Of a DNA stretch of 64,000 nt, positions 24,201 through 34,600 are shown piece by piece. Each line of letters opens with the position of its first letter. Within the stretch, counting starts at the first letter, position 1. The notes beneath the pieces are model-generated. The model worked only from the letters and a program-made list of their open reading frames with translations, did not search any database and was not told the origin of the DNA. This DNA is from Ampullaceana balthica. Taxonomy: Eukaryota > Mollusca > Gastropoda > Lymnaeidae. The stretch spans positions 186,001 to 250,000 of the forward strand of contig CALYLW010000282.1 in the NCBI GenBank assembly GCA_944989445.1. The letters are read 5' to 3'. A program made the position numbers and the translations under genes.

Positions 24201-24971
24201 AATAAGTTCACTAGCTATGAAGTGATGTGAAATAAGTTCACTAGCTATGAAGTGATGTGAAATAAGTTCACTAGCTATGAAGTGATGTGAAATAAGTTCA
24301 CTAGCTATGAAGTGATGTGAAATAAGTTCACTAGCTATGAAGTGATGTGAAATAAGTTCACTAGCTATGAAGTTATGTGAAATAAGTTCACTAGCTATGA
24401 AGTGATGTGAAATAAGTTCACTAGCTATGAAGTGATGTGAAATAAGTTCACTAGCTATGAAGTGATGTGAAATAAGTTCACTAGCTATGAAGTGATGTGA
24501 AACGAAAAAGATTGTAGTGTGTTAGTATAAGTATAGTTCTTTTTAATGGCAAGGTTGTAATAAATTCTACCTTGTGCATAAATTTGATACCACCGACTGA
24601 TTGAAAGTAAATTTGCCCACTAAACACAGGGGAGGGAGGAATATTCAGTTGAAATTAAATATTTTGTTTAATAACATCCATGTCAATTTAATGGATATGG
24701 AGATGCTATGTAAAACTATTTTAATTACGTTTTTCCCTTTTCTTTGTCATCTTCTTCGCCAGATTTTGAAAGGTTATTTCAGCTGTTACATACTGTACAG
24801 GGAAGTTATAAAGTCCAGGCAGAGTTCGTAAAAGACGTCATTTATGAGGCACAGAGGTTCAAGCGGAAAACCCTCGTTCAGGATTTAGAAAAATTTATCC
24901 AAACAATTCATAATTATAACAACACAAAACTGAACAACAAATTCACTAACAAAAATACATCATATAGCTGA
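12253..24971 (+). CDS. INTS6: Integrator complex subunit 6, complete 19-exon gene
   Basis: INTS6 belongs to the nuclear Integrator complex. There it helps hold the PP2A phosphatase module that acts on paused RNA polymerase II and non-coding transcripts. Exons: 12253-12363, 12492-12569, 13513-13662, 16572-16661, 16821-17007, 17141-17308, 18011-18225, 18507-18659, 18771-18903, 19184-19278, 20533-20643, 20803-20882, 20981-21133, 21284-21387, 21576-21715, 21869-21974, 22110-22214, 22551-22841, 24763-24971. All phases agree; the sum is 2,679 nt, or 892 aa plus stop, close to the roughly 890 aa of vertebrate INTS6. The von Willebrand A domain starts at residue 1 with the MIDAS motif DTSAS (residues 9-13), a MIDAS threonine near 87 and ITDGG near 128-132. 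GHPFGYLKAS-type, KYELEPSPLTQFILER and MGAPNL blocks follow. The acidic Ser-rich stretch (about 700-800) is poorly conserved. The C-terminal helical domain (about 808-880) contains the VQGSYKVQAEFVKDVI segment. The ATG at 12253 was chosen because family proteins begin M-x-I-x-x-F-L-x-D-T-S-A-S. The exon 6 donor (gttctt at 17309) is weak, so that boundary is the least certain; other GT sites lie within 25 bp. Confidence 0.93.
13799..15185. mobile_element. hAT MITE with a second hAT nested inside (INTS6 intron 3)
   Basis: The outer element starts CAGTGTTTCTCAAATAGTGG at 13799 and ends ...AATTGAGCAATACTG at 15185. A perfect 8-bp duplication CTATAAGT lies on both sides (13791-13798 and 15186-15193), again with a central TA. 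Only about 175 bp belong to the outer element (13799-13938 and 15151-15185). The rest is the inner insertion. There is no intact gene. Confidence 0.75.
13939..15150. mobile_element. Inner hAT-like element (about 1.2 kb)
   Basis: It begins CAGGCCTGCCAACCCTCACG and ends ...GGTTGGCAGGCCTG. Flanks ttgggggc and tggggggc (15151-15158) agree at 7 of 8 positions. A short plus-strand open stretch near 14279-14482 may be a transposase N-terminal relic, but I cannot prove that. The element is otherwise non-coding. Confidence 0.6.
15208..16281. mobile_element. Tigger/pogo-like element split by a TTAA MITE (INTS6 intron 3)
   Basis: Inverted ends CAGTAACATTCCGATAATCC (15208) and, read inward from 16281, CAGTAAAAGTCCGATAATCC are nearly the same. 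The left flank is TA and the right flank TG, suggesting a worn TA target. These ends resemble pogo/Tigger-class Tc1-mariner elements. No transposase remains. Positions 15686-16174 are a later insertion. Confidence 0.6.
15686..16174 (-). mobile_element. TTAA MITE family, copy A (489 bp)
   Basis: Inverted ends CTCATTAGCTCCTGA and TCAGGAGCTAATGAG are flanked on both sides by TTAA (15682-15685 and 16175-16178). The element is inverted relative to copies B (17447) and C (23082). It is non-coding. The exact TTAA and the end sequence link it to the piggyBac-like remnant at 19380-20436. Confidence 0.85.
17447..17929 (+). mobile_element. TTAA MITE family, copy B (483 bp)
   Basis: Starts CTCATTAGCCCCTGATGCGA and ends CAGGAGCTATTGAG, with TTAA at 17443-17446 and 17930-17933. 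It carries more changes than copies A and C (for example broken CpG sites), so it looks like the oldest copy. It lies in INTS6 intron 6. Confidence 0.85.
18357..18400 (+). mobile_element. SINE 3'-tail fragment (INTS6 intron 7)
   Basis: The stretch ataatcttctgtatagaagg...agataagatgag matches the 3' end of the SINE at 5362-5656 (TTCTGCATAGAAGGAGCGTC followed by the AAGAT tail). It is a 5'-truncated relic. Confidence 0.55.
19018..19170. repeat. 49-bp tandem repeat, three units (INTS6 intron 9)
   Basis: Units starting tgtttgaatgtgaagtatga recur at 49-bp spacing from 19021, with one difference (aaagta/aaacta). They end just upstream of the exon 10 acceptor (19183). Confidence 0.85.
19380..20436 (-). 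mobile_element. piggyBac-like element remnant (INTS6 intron 10)
   Basis: The ends CTCATTCGCTACCAGGCGC (19380) and, read inward from 20436, CTCATTCGCTACTAATGCGAC resemble the ends of the TTAA MITE copies A-C. The four bases outside (tcga and ataa) may be a decayed TTAA site. A minus-strand piggyBac transposase N-terminal region lies inside, so this looks like a deleted relative of the source of those MITEs. Confidence 0.7.
19750..20281 (-). pseudogene. piggyBac (PGBD/DDE_Tnp_1_7) transposase N-terminal remnant
   Basis: The 5' part (20281-20045) encodes an acidic leader ending in NNEESDIEISDCDTDNN. After a frame change, 19926-19750 reads YFRLFMNSAMIELLIAETNR, then YAEQQQTAKGQKYTQWKVT and an IYKFLYIDIMIRL block. 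The order F-x-x-F-M/D--...I---TNRYA...W--VT--EI--FLxI-I-M is typical of the start of the piggyBac catalytic domain. The catalytic aspartates further downstream are absent. The short reading frame and frame changes make this a dead fragment. Confidence 0.7.
22858..23983. mobile_element. TA-flanked inverted-repeat element with MITE copy C inside
   Basis: CCGTATTTTCACGCATATTC at 22858 is exactly mirrored by ...GAATATGCGTGAAAATACGG ending at 23983, with TA on each side (22856-22857 and 23984-23985). The subterminal sequence repeats GCGGGT(T/A)AT motifs. This is a Tc1/mariner-class (Tigger-like) non-autonomous element, directly downstream of the exon 18 donor in INTS6 intron 18. Confidence 0.7.
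23082..23574 (+). mobile_element. TTAA MITE family, copy C (493 bp)
   Basis: Starts CTCATTAGCTCCTGATGCGA and ends TCAGGAGCTAATGAG, with exact TTAA at 23078-23081 and 23575-23578. It is inserted inside the TA-flanked element 22858-23983. It is very similar to copy A in inverted orientation. Confidence 0.85.
24108..24503. repeat. 30-bp minisatellite, 13 nearly identical units (INTS6 intron 18)
   Basis: The unit aaataagttcactagctatg/aagtgatgtg repeats about 13 times with essentially one substitution (gtgatg to gttatg near 24371). The uniformity points to recent expansion or homogenisation. Confidence 0.95.
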
Positions 24972-25833
24972 TAAACCAGGGACTTTCAGTGATGAACAAA
25001 TATGACAAGAACAATTACACAAACTACAGTTACTATATTTGGGTACATTGACACCACAAACCAAAATAGAGGAAATGCCCGTTGCTTGGTATGAATCATG
25101 TCCAAGTTCAGACGTGCCTTGGGGGCCTGGCCTTCCTGATACTCAGGAGCTCAAGTGATCCAATCTGTTCTTTCTCTGATGCTCTGTGAATTTCAGATTT
25201 GAAGTGGAGAGGAAAGGATGCACTTTAATTTACCTTGATCCTGTTAACTACATGATTAATATGGTCTGTTGTTCATTTGGAATGGTCTTTGTTTTAACAA
25301 AACAAAATGTGTTTTAAGCAGCATTGACAGCTGCTCAAGTCACACAGGATTGCAATAGGAATAATTAGTTATCCATGAATTAGTTTTCTTTGCCATGAGT
25401 TATGCCATGCCTTGCTTGAAGCCTTCACTTCAGGTAGAGAATCAAATGAGTGACTTTTTTAATCAAATCTGTTTTTAGTTGTGACCTCAATCCATCAGCC
25501 AGCTTTCAAACTGTCTAGACTTAGACACAAAAAAAACATACTATGAACTGCTGATGGTGCTAGTGCAGTCATTTTTAAGACATGCTTTTAACAAGAAGAA
25601 AGTAAGATTCACTGGAAATGTTTTGCCTCCATTAATTTACATTTTGGGTCGTCTTAGTCTTAGAGCGAATTCTAATTCTACTTCAATTATTAATAAATTT
25701 GGTTTGAGGTTATGTGTAAGTACTTTTGTTCAAGTGTGGTCATCACCAAAGGTGCTTGGTGTAGCTGATGTGGACAATCAGCTGGTCCTCGACACTGCAG
25801 GATGTGACATAGTTTCAGTGTTCACACAATAAA
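24972..25833 (+). terminator. INTS6 3' UTR with AATAAA signal
   Basis: After the TGA at 24969-24971 the sequence stays non-repetitive. The first good poly(A) signal is AATAAA at 25828-25833, with GT-rich sequence after it. Further AATAAA copies lie near 26038 and 26465. The 92-codon open frame at 25554-25832 is inside this UTR and has no family likeness. Confidence 0.5.
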
Positions 25834-25839
25834 GACAAA

Positions 25840-28225
25840 ATATCTGTGATACATTCATTCATTAGTATTCAAGTTGCCAGGTTTATTGTTGTTCACCGGG
25901 ACTCCCATTAAACTGTATTAAAATTGTTGCTTTCTTTTCAAATACTTTTGGGCTCAAGAAAAGCAGGCTCTGATTATATTTAAATTTCTTAAAATAAAAA
26001 ACCATATAATTTTATAATATAATGTTATATTTATATCAATAAATACTGGGACTTTGATGAATGATCCTCCGCCTCGAAGGTTATGGTACCACATTCAATT
26101 GCCTCTTAGTCTTAAACTTAAGTTTAAGACTATCATTAATTTTAAAGTTTTATAGAAAAATAATTGAATGAAATAGCAATTCAATTATATTTTTTTCCAA
26201 CTCTGGAATTTTAAAATCTTGAAAAATAGAAACTTATCATATCATTAGTAGGCTATCTAAAGGGATGTGGGGATTAGTGACAGATTTTGGGAAGCCCTGA
26301 GGTAGAAGTAATCAAGGTACAAACATTTGTGTTGTCACTCTCTAGTGTTACTTGGTTAATTATATTTTTAAGGGTTTTAAAGTTTAAGTCCTGGTAAGTG
26401 GTAACTCTCCTTTTTACTACTACTACATTGTTCAGGTTGATTTTTCCTTGTGTACTCTTCTGTAATAAATGTTAGTCATAAGTTTGTTACGACGCTCTCA
26501 TTTTGTTTCTTCTTCTTAGCCAAATCGCTATCTTCAGACAGGAGCATCATTCATTAGCAGAATAGGAAATTGCAGCGTTTATTTAAACTAGTGTAGGATA
26601 CCATGCTAATACACGTACTTCTTAAAAATAAAACTCTACTATTACAATTGCATACTAATATCGTCATCGCAAAGAGGTTTCATAAGAGCTCTACCATAAA
26701 CAAAACTGTTCCTTCCGCTCGGCACTAGGGAAAGTTGCTTGTAGTAATTCTCAATTTCAATTAGTAATAGTATAGTAATTCTTATTGAATTGGTGTACGT
26801 TTATTATATTTTGATAACGAGAAGAGTCTAAAACTAAATTAAAATATTTTTTTATATCATAATTAATACTATTGATGCCATTTGTTATACTGAACGGCAT
26901 TTAATTTAATATTTTCAAATTATAGATAATCCTCCTTTATGACATAAAATTAGGCTAATAGTAATAGTAGCGATTGCAAATCAATTTTTTTGTTGCACGC
27001 ATTAGGCCTACTGAAAACGGTATTTAAAGGTTAAATATGAATCTACCTGAATAAAACCGAATTAAAGAATATCAGCGGGGAGCATACTTATATTTAAATT
27101 AAAAAAAAATTTTTTTAAATGAAATACAGATGTGCCTACGTTCTGTGTCATTGGACTTTCAATCTAATCCCATTTTATTTTAATTAAGTCAGAGTATCTT
27201 TGCTCTGTTACATCGATGCAAACATGTGTAACTTTAACTGGCCTTTAATGATCCCAATGTTTTATTAATTAAACTTTACAAGCTACTTTAACTAAGATTG
27301 GTGTAATGCTTGGATAGTGCGCCCCCCCCCCGGAAAAAGGGGTTGGTTGCCCCGGGAAAATCCGCCTGGTCTAGCACTAGCAAGCAGCGGGGTGCCCAAA
27401 TAAATGACAACATAGTTGATATTGATAAACATAAAAGAATGCCAACAAGTTGTTTAGCATTTATTGACGTGTTGAACATCCTCTGGACCAGATAGTGTAC
27501 ACCGGCTACTAAATACAGGCTAATACTAATAATAAATATTTTGTCGTAATGTCATGACAAATCCTGTCAAAAGTAAATAACATGTGCGCAGTGTTAGCTC
27601 GAGGAAACCTGCAGCTGCAAGGGATCAGCCATCAGGTAAGCAAAACAATCATTTGGCAAGTGTGAAAGTCAGTAGATTTAATTTATAGCCTAGTACTAGT
27701 ACCCAGTAATAGAATTTAATATCAGTGTTTAGTAATTGTAATTCTCTGTTAAAACGTATGTGCAAAGCTTCGGGGGCAGGGGCCCCTGGCTGCCATTCAA
27801 ACTGGGGCCCTATCCAGCCAGCGTCCCTTTAAAAGACTGACTGTTACTTGTTACTAAAATTAATTGAGTGTAAAAAGATAATTAAAGACAGATTTTAAAA
27901 AAGTTATACCCCCACTGGGAATCGAAACAGACACAGCTTGCACTACATGTCTTGTACACTATCACAAGACCACCAGATCTTGATTTGTGGGAATTAAAAA
28001 GTATTCACTATCGGGTCCGAATAGCGATCAGATTAATACATAAGATTTTATTACTTTATTTTATTATATTTTTCGGGATTCATGCAAAAATTTGTCCATC
28101 TTTGTTATAAAAAAAATATACTAAATTTGGGGGCCCCTGGTTTTAGCCCGTTCAGCCCCCCCCCCTTAATCCGACATAGCTCGGGGGGGGGCATCTACAA
28201 CATATCGAAGGAAATTTCCTGATGG
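25840..28225. other. Intergenic, no gene recognised
   Basis: AT-rich sequence with G/C-run patches at about 27320-27350, 27775-27825 and 28130-28190 (ggggcccctgg motifs). These patches look like transposon ends, but I could not pair them. No convincing coding stretch was found on either strand. Confidence 0.45.
27909..27975 (-). mobile_element. Degenerate tRNA-like sequence / SINE head
   Basis: On the minus strand GGTGGTCTTGTGATAGTG resembles box A, and GTTTCGATTCCC (plus 27917-27928) resembles box B, with tRNA-like spacing. The acceptor ends do not pair well, so a SINE head or tRNA pseudogene is more likely than a working tRNA gene. Confidence 0.35.
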
Positions 28226-28242
28226 TAGGCCTAGTTTCAAAT

Positions 28243-28487
28243 CTTCTGCAATATCATCAACTTCACCATTACACAAACTTCTGCAATATCATCAACTTCA
28301 CCATTACACAAACTTCTGCAATATCATCAACTTCACCATTACACAAACTTCTGCAATATCATCAACTTCACCATTACACAAACTTCTGCAATATCATCAA
28401 CTTCACCATTACACAAACTTCTGCCATATCATCAACTTCACCATTACACAAACTTCTGCCATATCATCAACTTCACCATTACACAGA
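28243..28487. repeat. 35-bp minisatellite, 7 units
   Basis: The unit cttctgcaatatcatcaact/tcaccattacacaaa recurs seven times, with caatatc changing to ccatatc in the last two. Confidence 0.95.
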
Positions 28488-28534
28488 CCATGAAGTCCAA
28501 AAATTACTATTACTCAGGAAAATAAAAAACTGTA

Positions 28535-29010
28535 CCATTATACATACAAATTTATAACTGTACCATTATACATACAAATTTATAACTGTACCATTATACA
28601 TACAAATTGATAACTGTACCATTATACATACAAATTTATAACTGTACCATTATACATACAAATTGATAACTGTACCATTATACATACAAATTGATAACTG
28701 TACCATTATACATACAAATTGATAACTGTACCATTATACATACAAATGGATAACTGTACCATTATACATAAAAATGGATAACTGTACCATTATACATACA
28801 AATTGATAACTGTACCATTATACATACAAATTGATAACTACCATTATACATACAAATTTATAACTGTACCATTATACATACAAATTTATAACTGTACCAT
28901 TATACATACAAATTTATAACTGTACTATTATACATACAAATTTATAACTGTAACATTATACATACAAATTTATAACTGTACCATTATACATACAAATTTA
29001 TAACTTTAAC
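28535..29010. repeat. 28-bp minisatellite, about 17 units
   Basis: The unit tataactgtaccattatacatacaaatt repeats with single-base variants (ttgata, tggata). Degenerate copies continue to about 29110. Confidence 0.95.
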
Positions 29011-29110
29011 ATTAAACTTAAACATGCAAGTCTTTAACATTACACATGCAAGTTTATAATTTTAGTATTACTCATGCAACTAAGTTTATAACTCAACCAT
29101 TACACATGTA

Positions 29111-29811
29111 AGTCTATCTATACAATAAGTAAAAGTGATGTGATAACTCTCAGCAATGACAATGTGCGTCAAAGTACCAGATCTAATACATGTATTAGTA
29201 TTTATTAGTTACAGTTACTTATTTAGTATCACAGACCACCACACAACACCCTGTTCTGGATCGTTCCATTTTTTAGGGTGGTGGTCATTTTGTAGATTAA
29301 CGGGTATGAATTATAAAATTGTCAAAAACAGAAGAGGCGCCTCCATAATCTGAATTCTATTTGTGCGTCCCCCTCCCCCCCCCCGATTTACTTTAATGAA
29401 AGAAGATCATTAGTACATAATTAGTAAGTGGCTCACAAGTAATACAAGAGAATGTAACCTGTTCAGTGAGATGCGCTTCCACCAGGGTTACGCCTACCCA
29501 GTGATTAGTTTGAGAATCACTGGGCTGGCCACAGACAGAGCGGTAAATACATTGACACTTTTCATTTAATATCGTCAGAGTATGACGTCATTCTGTCCAT
29601 AAAATAAGGTGGTGTGTATTGAGTGTTTGTGAAACCTGTTTGCAATTTTCCCTCTCAGATTCGTTAGTCCGTGTGCAAAATAAAATATTTAAAATCGTGT
29701 GCGCAATATTTTTTTCTTCTTCCAGTATCGTACAAAATTTGCTGCGCTGTAACTCTAAGCTGCTGCGCGGGGTCTGTCAGACATCTGCGCGGCCACGCAA
29801 CTTAAAAGGGG
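29111..29811. other. Intergenic, no gene recognised
   Basis: No convincing gene. At 29499-29526, cccagtgatt-agtttgag-aatcactggg is a short perfect inverted repeat that looks like a solo hAT terminus (CAGTGATTCTCAAACT). Confidence 0.4.
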
Positions 29812-30335
29812 CGCGGTGGTCGAGCGGCAGCGCGCTCGGCTGGCGTATCGAGCGTCACGGGTGATGGCTGGGTCTTGTTCTCGTGGCCAAGGGCGTCCAT
29901 GAGTCCACCCAGCTTCTAGTGACTAGTGGGCACCCGACATCAGTTGGGGATTAAAGGCGGCTGGGCATTGTGCTAGCCACACAATCCCCTCGTATGCCGC
30001 GGCTGGGCATTGTGCTAGCCACACAATCCCCTCGTATGCCGTGGCTGGCCATTGTGCTAGCCACACAATCCCCTCGTATGCCGTGGCTGGCCATTGTGCT
30101 AGCCACACAATCCCCTCGTATGCCGTGGCTGGCCATTGTGCTAGCCACACAATCCCCTCGTATGCCGCGGCTGGGCATTGTGCTAGCCACACAATCCCCT
30201 CGTATGCCGCGGCTGGGCATTGTGCTAGCCACACAATCCCCTCGTATGCCGTGGCTATTGAAACTTGTGAACGCCGCTTCACTTGCCCCATAAGCCAACA
30301 TGGTCTGACAGGGGAACCTTACTTTACACGTATCT
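29812..30335 (+). mobile_element. tRNA-headed SINE with expanded internal repeat
   Basis: The head GGGGCGCGGTGGTCGAGCGG at 29812 matches the head of the SINE at 5656 and keeps box A; box B is degraded (tcacgggtgatggctgg). A shared core follows (GGGCGTCCATGAGTC, TAGTGGGCACC, GGCGGCTGGGCATTGTG). A different 3' tail, GGTCTGACAGGGGAACCTTA, ends near cttactttac at about 30335. Inside, a 42-bp segment has been amplified about sevenfold (29953-30257). No protein is encoded. Confidence 0.75.
29953..30257. repeat. 42-bp repeat amplified within the SINE, about 7 units
   Basis: The unit ctgggcattgtgctagccac/acaatcccctcgtatgccgcgg repeats about seven times, with g/c and cg/tg variants. 42 is a multiple of three, so long open frames appear on both strands (29923-30301). 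They are artefacts of the repeat. Confidence 0.9.
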
Positions 30336-30715
30336 TAAAGGGAACATTGCCTGTACGGATATGTGTGTGTTGAAAGCTCCGTAAATAACTTAATAGTGCA
30401 GCAGAGGAAGAGGGTCGGTATTTTGAAATTTTGCGAATGCAACTAAGAGCGTGGATGAACTTCGACGTATACTATTACTATTACTTATAGCTTACCAAAA
30501 CTATGTTCCCTCTGTATTTCTTAATACTAGTTTGATTGTATGATAGTCGCACTATATTTCTGAATATGCAATCCCGGGTAATGATTAAGTTTAACTCTAA
30601 CCTGGTTATGACATCAGTGGTGAGATGTCACCAAATAGTGCATAAATGAAAACACCACGTCTAGACCGGTGGAGGGGGTATTCGATCAGTCCAAGTAGCC
30701 ACCTGTTGCGGTACA

Positions 30716-30852
30716 CTCGACCAACAGATGGTGTATCGTCTCTGTCACAATGCCACACATTCGACCAACAGATGGTGTATAGTCTCTGTCACAATGCCAC
30801 ACATTCGACCAACAGATGGTGTATCGTCTCTGTCACAATGCCACACATTCGA
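30716..30852. repeat. 44-bp tandem repeat, three units
   Basis: The unit (cattcgaccaacagatggtg ... gtcacaatgccaca) recurs three times at 44-bp spacing; the first copy is slightly diverged at its start (actcgacc). Confidence 0.85.
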
Positions 30853-30992
30853 CAGCTGGAGTTCTTCATTGTGTCCACTCAGTGTTGATTAGAGCGTGCC
30901 GGGCGTAGGACTGTCATGTTAGAAATTGGGCTCGGACAATCACTCTTGCTTGGCGGCAGCTTTTCGGACACAGCTTAGGTACAGTGCAAGTT

Positions 30993-31600
30993 TAGGTCCC
31001 ACATGTACCCAGTTGTCTTGGTCCCACATGTACCCAGTTGTCTTGGTCCCACATGTACCCATTTGTCTGGGTCCCACACGTACCCAGTTGTCTGGGTCCC
31101 ACATGTACCCAGTTGCTTGGTCCCACATGTACCCAGTTGTCTTGGTCCCACATGTACCCAGTTGTCTTGGTCCCACATGTACCCAGTTGTCTTGGTCCCA
31201 CATGTACCCAGTTGTCTTGGCCCCACATGTACCCAGTTGTCTTGGTCCCACATGTACCCAGTTGTCTGGGTCCCACATGTACCCAGTTGTCTAGGTCCCA
31301 CATTTACCCAGTTGTCTGGGTCCCACATGTACCCAGTTGTCTTGGTCCCACATGTACCCAGTTGTCTGGGTCCCACACCTACCCCGTTGTCTTGGTCCCA
31401 CATGTACCCAGTTGTCTTGGTCCCACATGTACCCATTTGTCTGGGTCCCACACGTACCAAGTTGTCTTGGTCCCACATGTACCCAGTTGTCTTGGTCCCA
31501 CATGTACCCAGTTATCTGGGTCCCACATGTACCCAGTTGTCTTGGTCCCACATGTACCCATAGGTATCCAGTTGTTGGGGGACCACATGTACCCATCAGG
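30993..31600. repeat. 25-bp minisatellite, about 23 units
   Basis: The unit gtcccacatgtacccagttgtcttg repeats with variants such as cacacgtacc, tttacc and ctggg. It has no stops in several frames, which gives spurious open frames on both strands at 30926-31619. Confidence 0.95.
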
Positions 31601-34600
31601 CTTTACCATTACAACCTAGTGACAACATTGACGGAGGACAGCAGGCTGTACCATGGCAACCTAGTGACAACATTGACTGTGGACAGCAGGCTTTACCATT
31701 ACAACCAAGTGACAACATTGACTGAGGACATCAGGCTGTACCATGGCAACCTAGTGACAACATTGACTGAGGACTGCAGGCTGAACCATGACAACATTGT
31801 CTAAGGACAGCAGGCTGTACCATGGCAACCTAGTGACAACATTGACTGAGGACAGCAGGCTGTACCATGACAACATTGTCTAAGGACATCAGGCTGTACC
31901 ATGGCAAACTAGTGACAACATTGACTGAGGACATCAGGCTGTACCATGGCAACCTAGTGACAACATTGACTGAGGACAGCAGGCTGTACCATGGCAACCT
32001 AGTGACAACATTGACTGAGGACAGCAGGCTGTACCATGACAACATTGTCTAAGGACAGCAGGCTGTACTATGGCAACCTAGTGACAACATTGACTGAGGA
32101 CAGCAGGCTGTACCATGGCAACATTGACTGAGGACAGCAGGCTGTACCATGGCAACCTAGTGACAACATTGACTGAGGACAGCAGGCTGTACCATGGCAA
32201 CCTAGTGACAGCATTGACTGAGGACAGCAGGATGTACCATGGCAACCTAGTGACAAAATTGACTGAGGACAGCAGGCTGTACCATGACTACCTAGTGACA
32301 ACATTGACTGAGGACAGCAGGCTGTACCATGACAACATTGACTGAGGACAGCAGGCTGTACCATGACAACCTAGTGACAACATTGACTGAGGACAGCAGG
32401 CTGTACCATGACAACATTGTCTAAGGACTGCAGGATGTACCATGGCAACCTAGTGACAACATTGACTGAGGACAGCAGGCTGTACCATGACAACATTGTC
32501 TAAGGACAGCAGGCTGTACCATGACAACCTAGTGACAACATTGACTGAGGACAGCAGGCTGTACCATGACAACCTAGTGACAACATTGACTGAGGACATC
32601 AGGATGTACCATGGCAACCTAGTGACAACATTGACTGAGGACAGCAGGCTGTACCATGGCAACCTAGTGACAACATTGACTGAGGACATCAGGCTGTACC
32701 ATGACAACATTTACTGAGGACAGCAGGCTGTACCATGACAACCTAGTGACAACATTGACTGAGGACAGCAGGCTGTACCATGGCAACCTAGTGACAACAT
32801 TTACTGAGGACATCAGGCTGTACCATGACAACATTGACTGAGGACAGCAGGCTGTACCATGACAACCTAGTGACAACATTGACTGAGGACAGCAGGCTGT
32901 ACCATTACAACCAAGTGACAACATTGACTGAGGACAGCAGGCTGTACCATGGCAACCTAGTGACAACATTGACTGAGGACATCAGGCTGTACCATTACAA
33001 CCTAGTGACAACATTGACTGAGGACATCAGGCTGTACCATGGCAACCTAGTGACAACATTGACTGAGGACAGCAGGCTGTACCATGGCAACCTAGTGACA
33101 ACATTGACTGAGGACAGCAGGCTGTACCATGACAACATTGTCTAAGAACAGCAGGCTGTACTATGGCAACCTAGTGACAACATTGACTGAGGACAGCAGG
33201 CTGTACCATGGCAACATTGACTGAGGACAGCAGGCTGTACCATGGCAACCTAGTGACAACATTGACTGAGGACAGCAGGCTGTACCATGGCAACCTAGTG
33301 ACAACATTGACTGAGGACAGCAGGCTGTACCATGGCAACCTAGTGACAACATTGACTGAGGACAGCAGGCTGTACCATGACAACCTAGTGACAACATTGA
33401 CTGAGGACAGCAGGCTGTACCATGACAACATTGACTGAGGACAGCAGGCTGTACCATGACAACATTGTCTAAGGACTGCAGGCTGTACCATGGCAACCTA
33501 GTGACAACATTGACTGAGGACAGCAGGCTGTACCATGACAACATTGTCTAAGGACAGCAGGCTGTACCATGACAACCTAGTGACAACATTGACTGAGGAC
33601 AGCAGGCTGTACCATGACAACCTAGTGACAACATTGACTGAGGACATCAGGATGTACCATGGCAACCTAGTGACAACATTGACTGAGGACAGCAGGCTGT
33701 ACCATGGCAACCTAGTGACAACATTGACTGAGGACATCAGGCTGTACCATGACAACATTTACTGAGGACAGCAGGCTGTACCATGGCAACCTAGTGACAA
33801 CATTGACTGAGGACATCAGGCTGTACCATGACAACATTGACTGAGGACAGCAGGCTGTACCATGACAACCTAGTGACAACATTGACTGAGGACAGCAGGC
33901 TGTACCATGACAACATTGTCTAAGGAAAGCAGGCTGTACCATGGCAACCTAGTGACAACATTGACTAAGGACAGCAGGCTGTACCATGACAACATTGTCT
34001 AAGGACAGCAGGCTGTACCATGACAACCTAGTGACAACATTGACTGAGAACAGCAGGCTGTACCATGACAACCTAGTGACAACATTGACTGAGGACATCA
34101 GGCTGTATCATGGCAACCTAGTGACAACATTGACTGAGGACAGCAGGCTGTACCATGACAACATTGTCTAAGGACAGCAGGCTGTACCATGGCAACCTAG
34201 TGACAACATTGACTGAGGACAGTAGGCTGTACCATGACAACATTGTCTAAGGACAACAGGCTGTACCATGGCAACCTAGTGACAACATTGACTGAGGACA
34301 TCAGGCTGTACCATGGCAACATTGTCTAAGGACAGCAGGCTGTACCATTACAACCTAGTGACAACATTGTCTAAGGACAGCAGGCTGTACCATTACAACC
34401 TAGTGACAACATTGACTGAGGACATCAGGCTGTACCATGGCAACCTAGTGACAACATTGACTGAGGACAGCAGGCTGTACCATGACAACATTGACTGAGG
34501 ACAGCAGGCTGTACCATGACAACATTGACTGAGGACAGCAGGCTGTACCATGACAACATTGACTGGGGACAGCAGGCTGTACCATGACAACATTGACTGA

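Noticed and set aside
25554..25832. 92-codon open frame after INTS6
   Set aside because: It lies between the INTS6 stop and its first poly(A) signal, on the same strand, with no family likeness; most likely 3' UTR.
27310..27495. Short open frames on both strands near 27288-27495
   Set aside because: Around 60 codons, mirror images of each other over a G/C-rich patch; likely transposon-end sequence, but I could not find the matching end.
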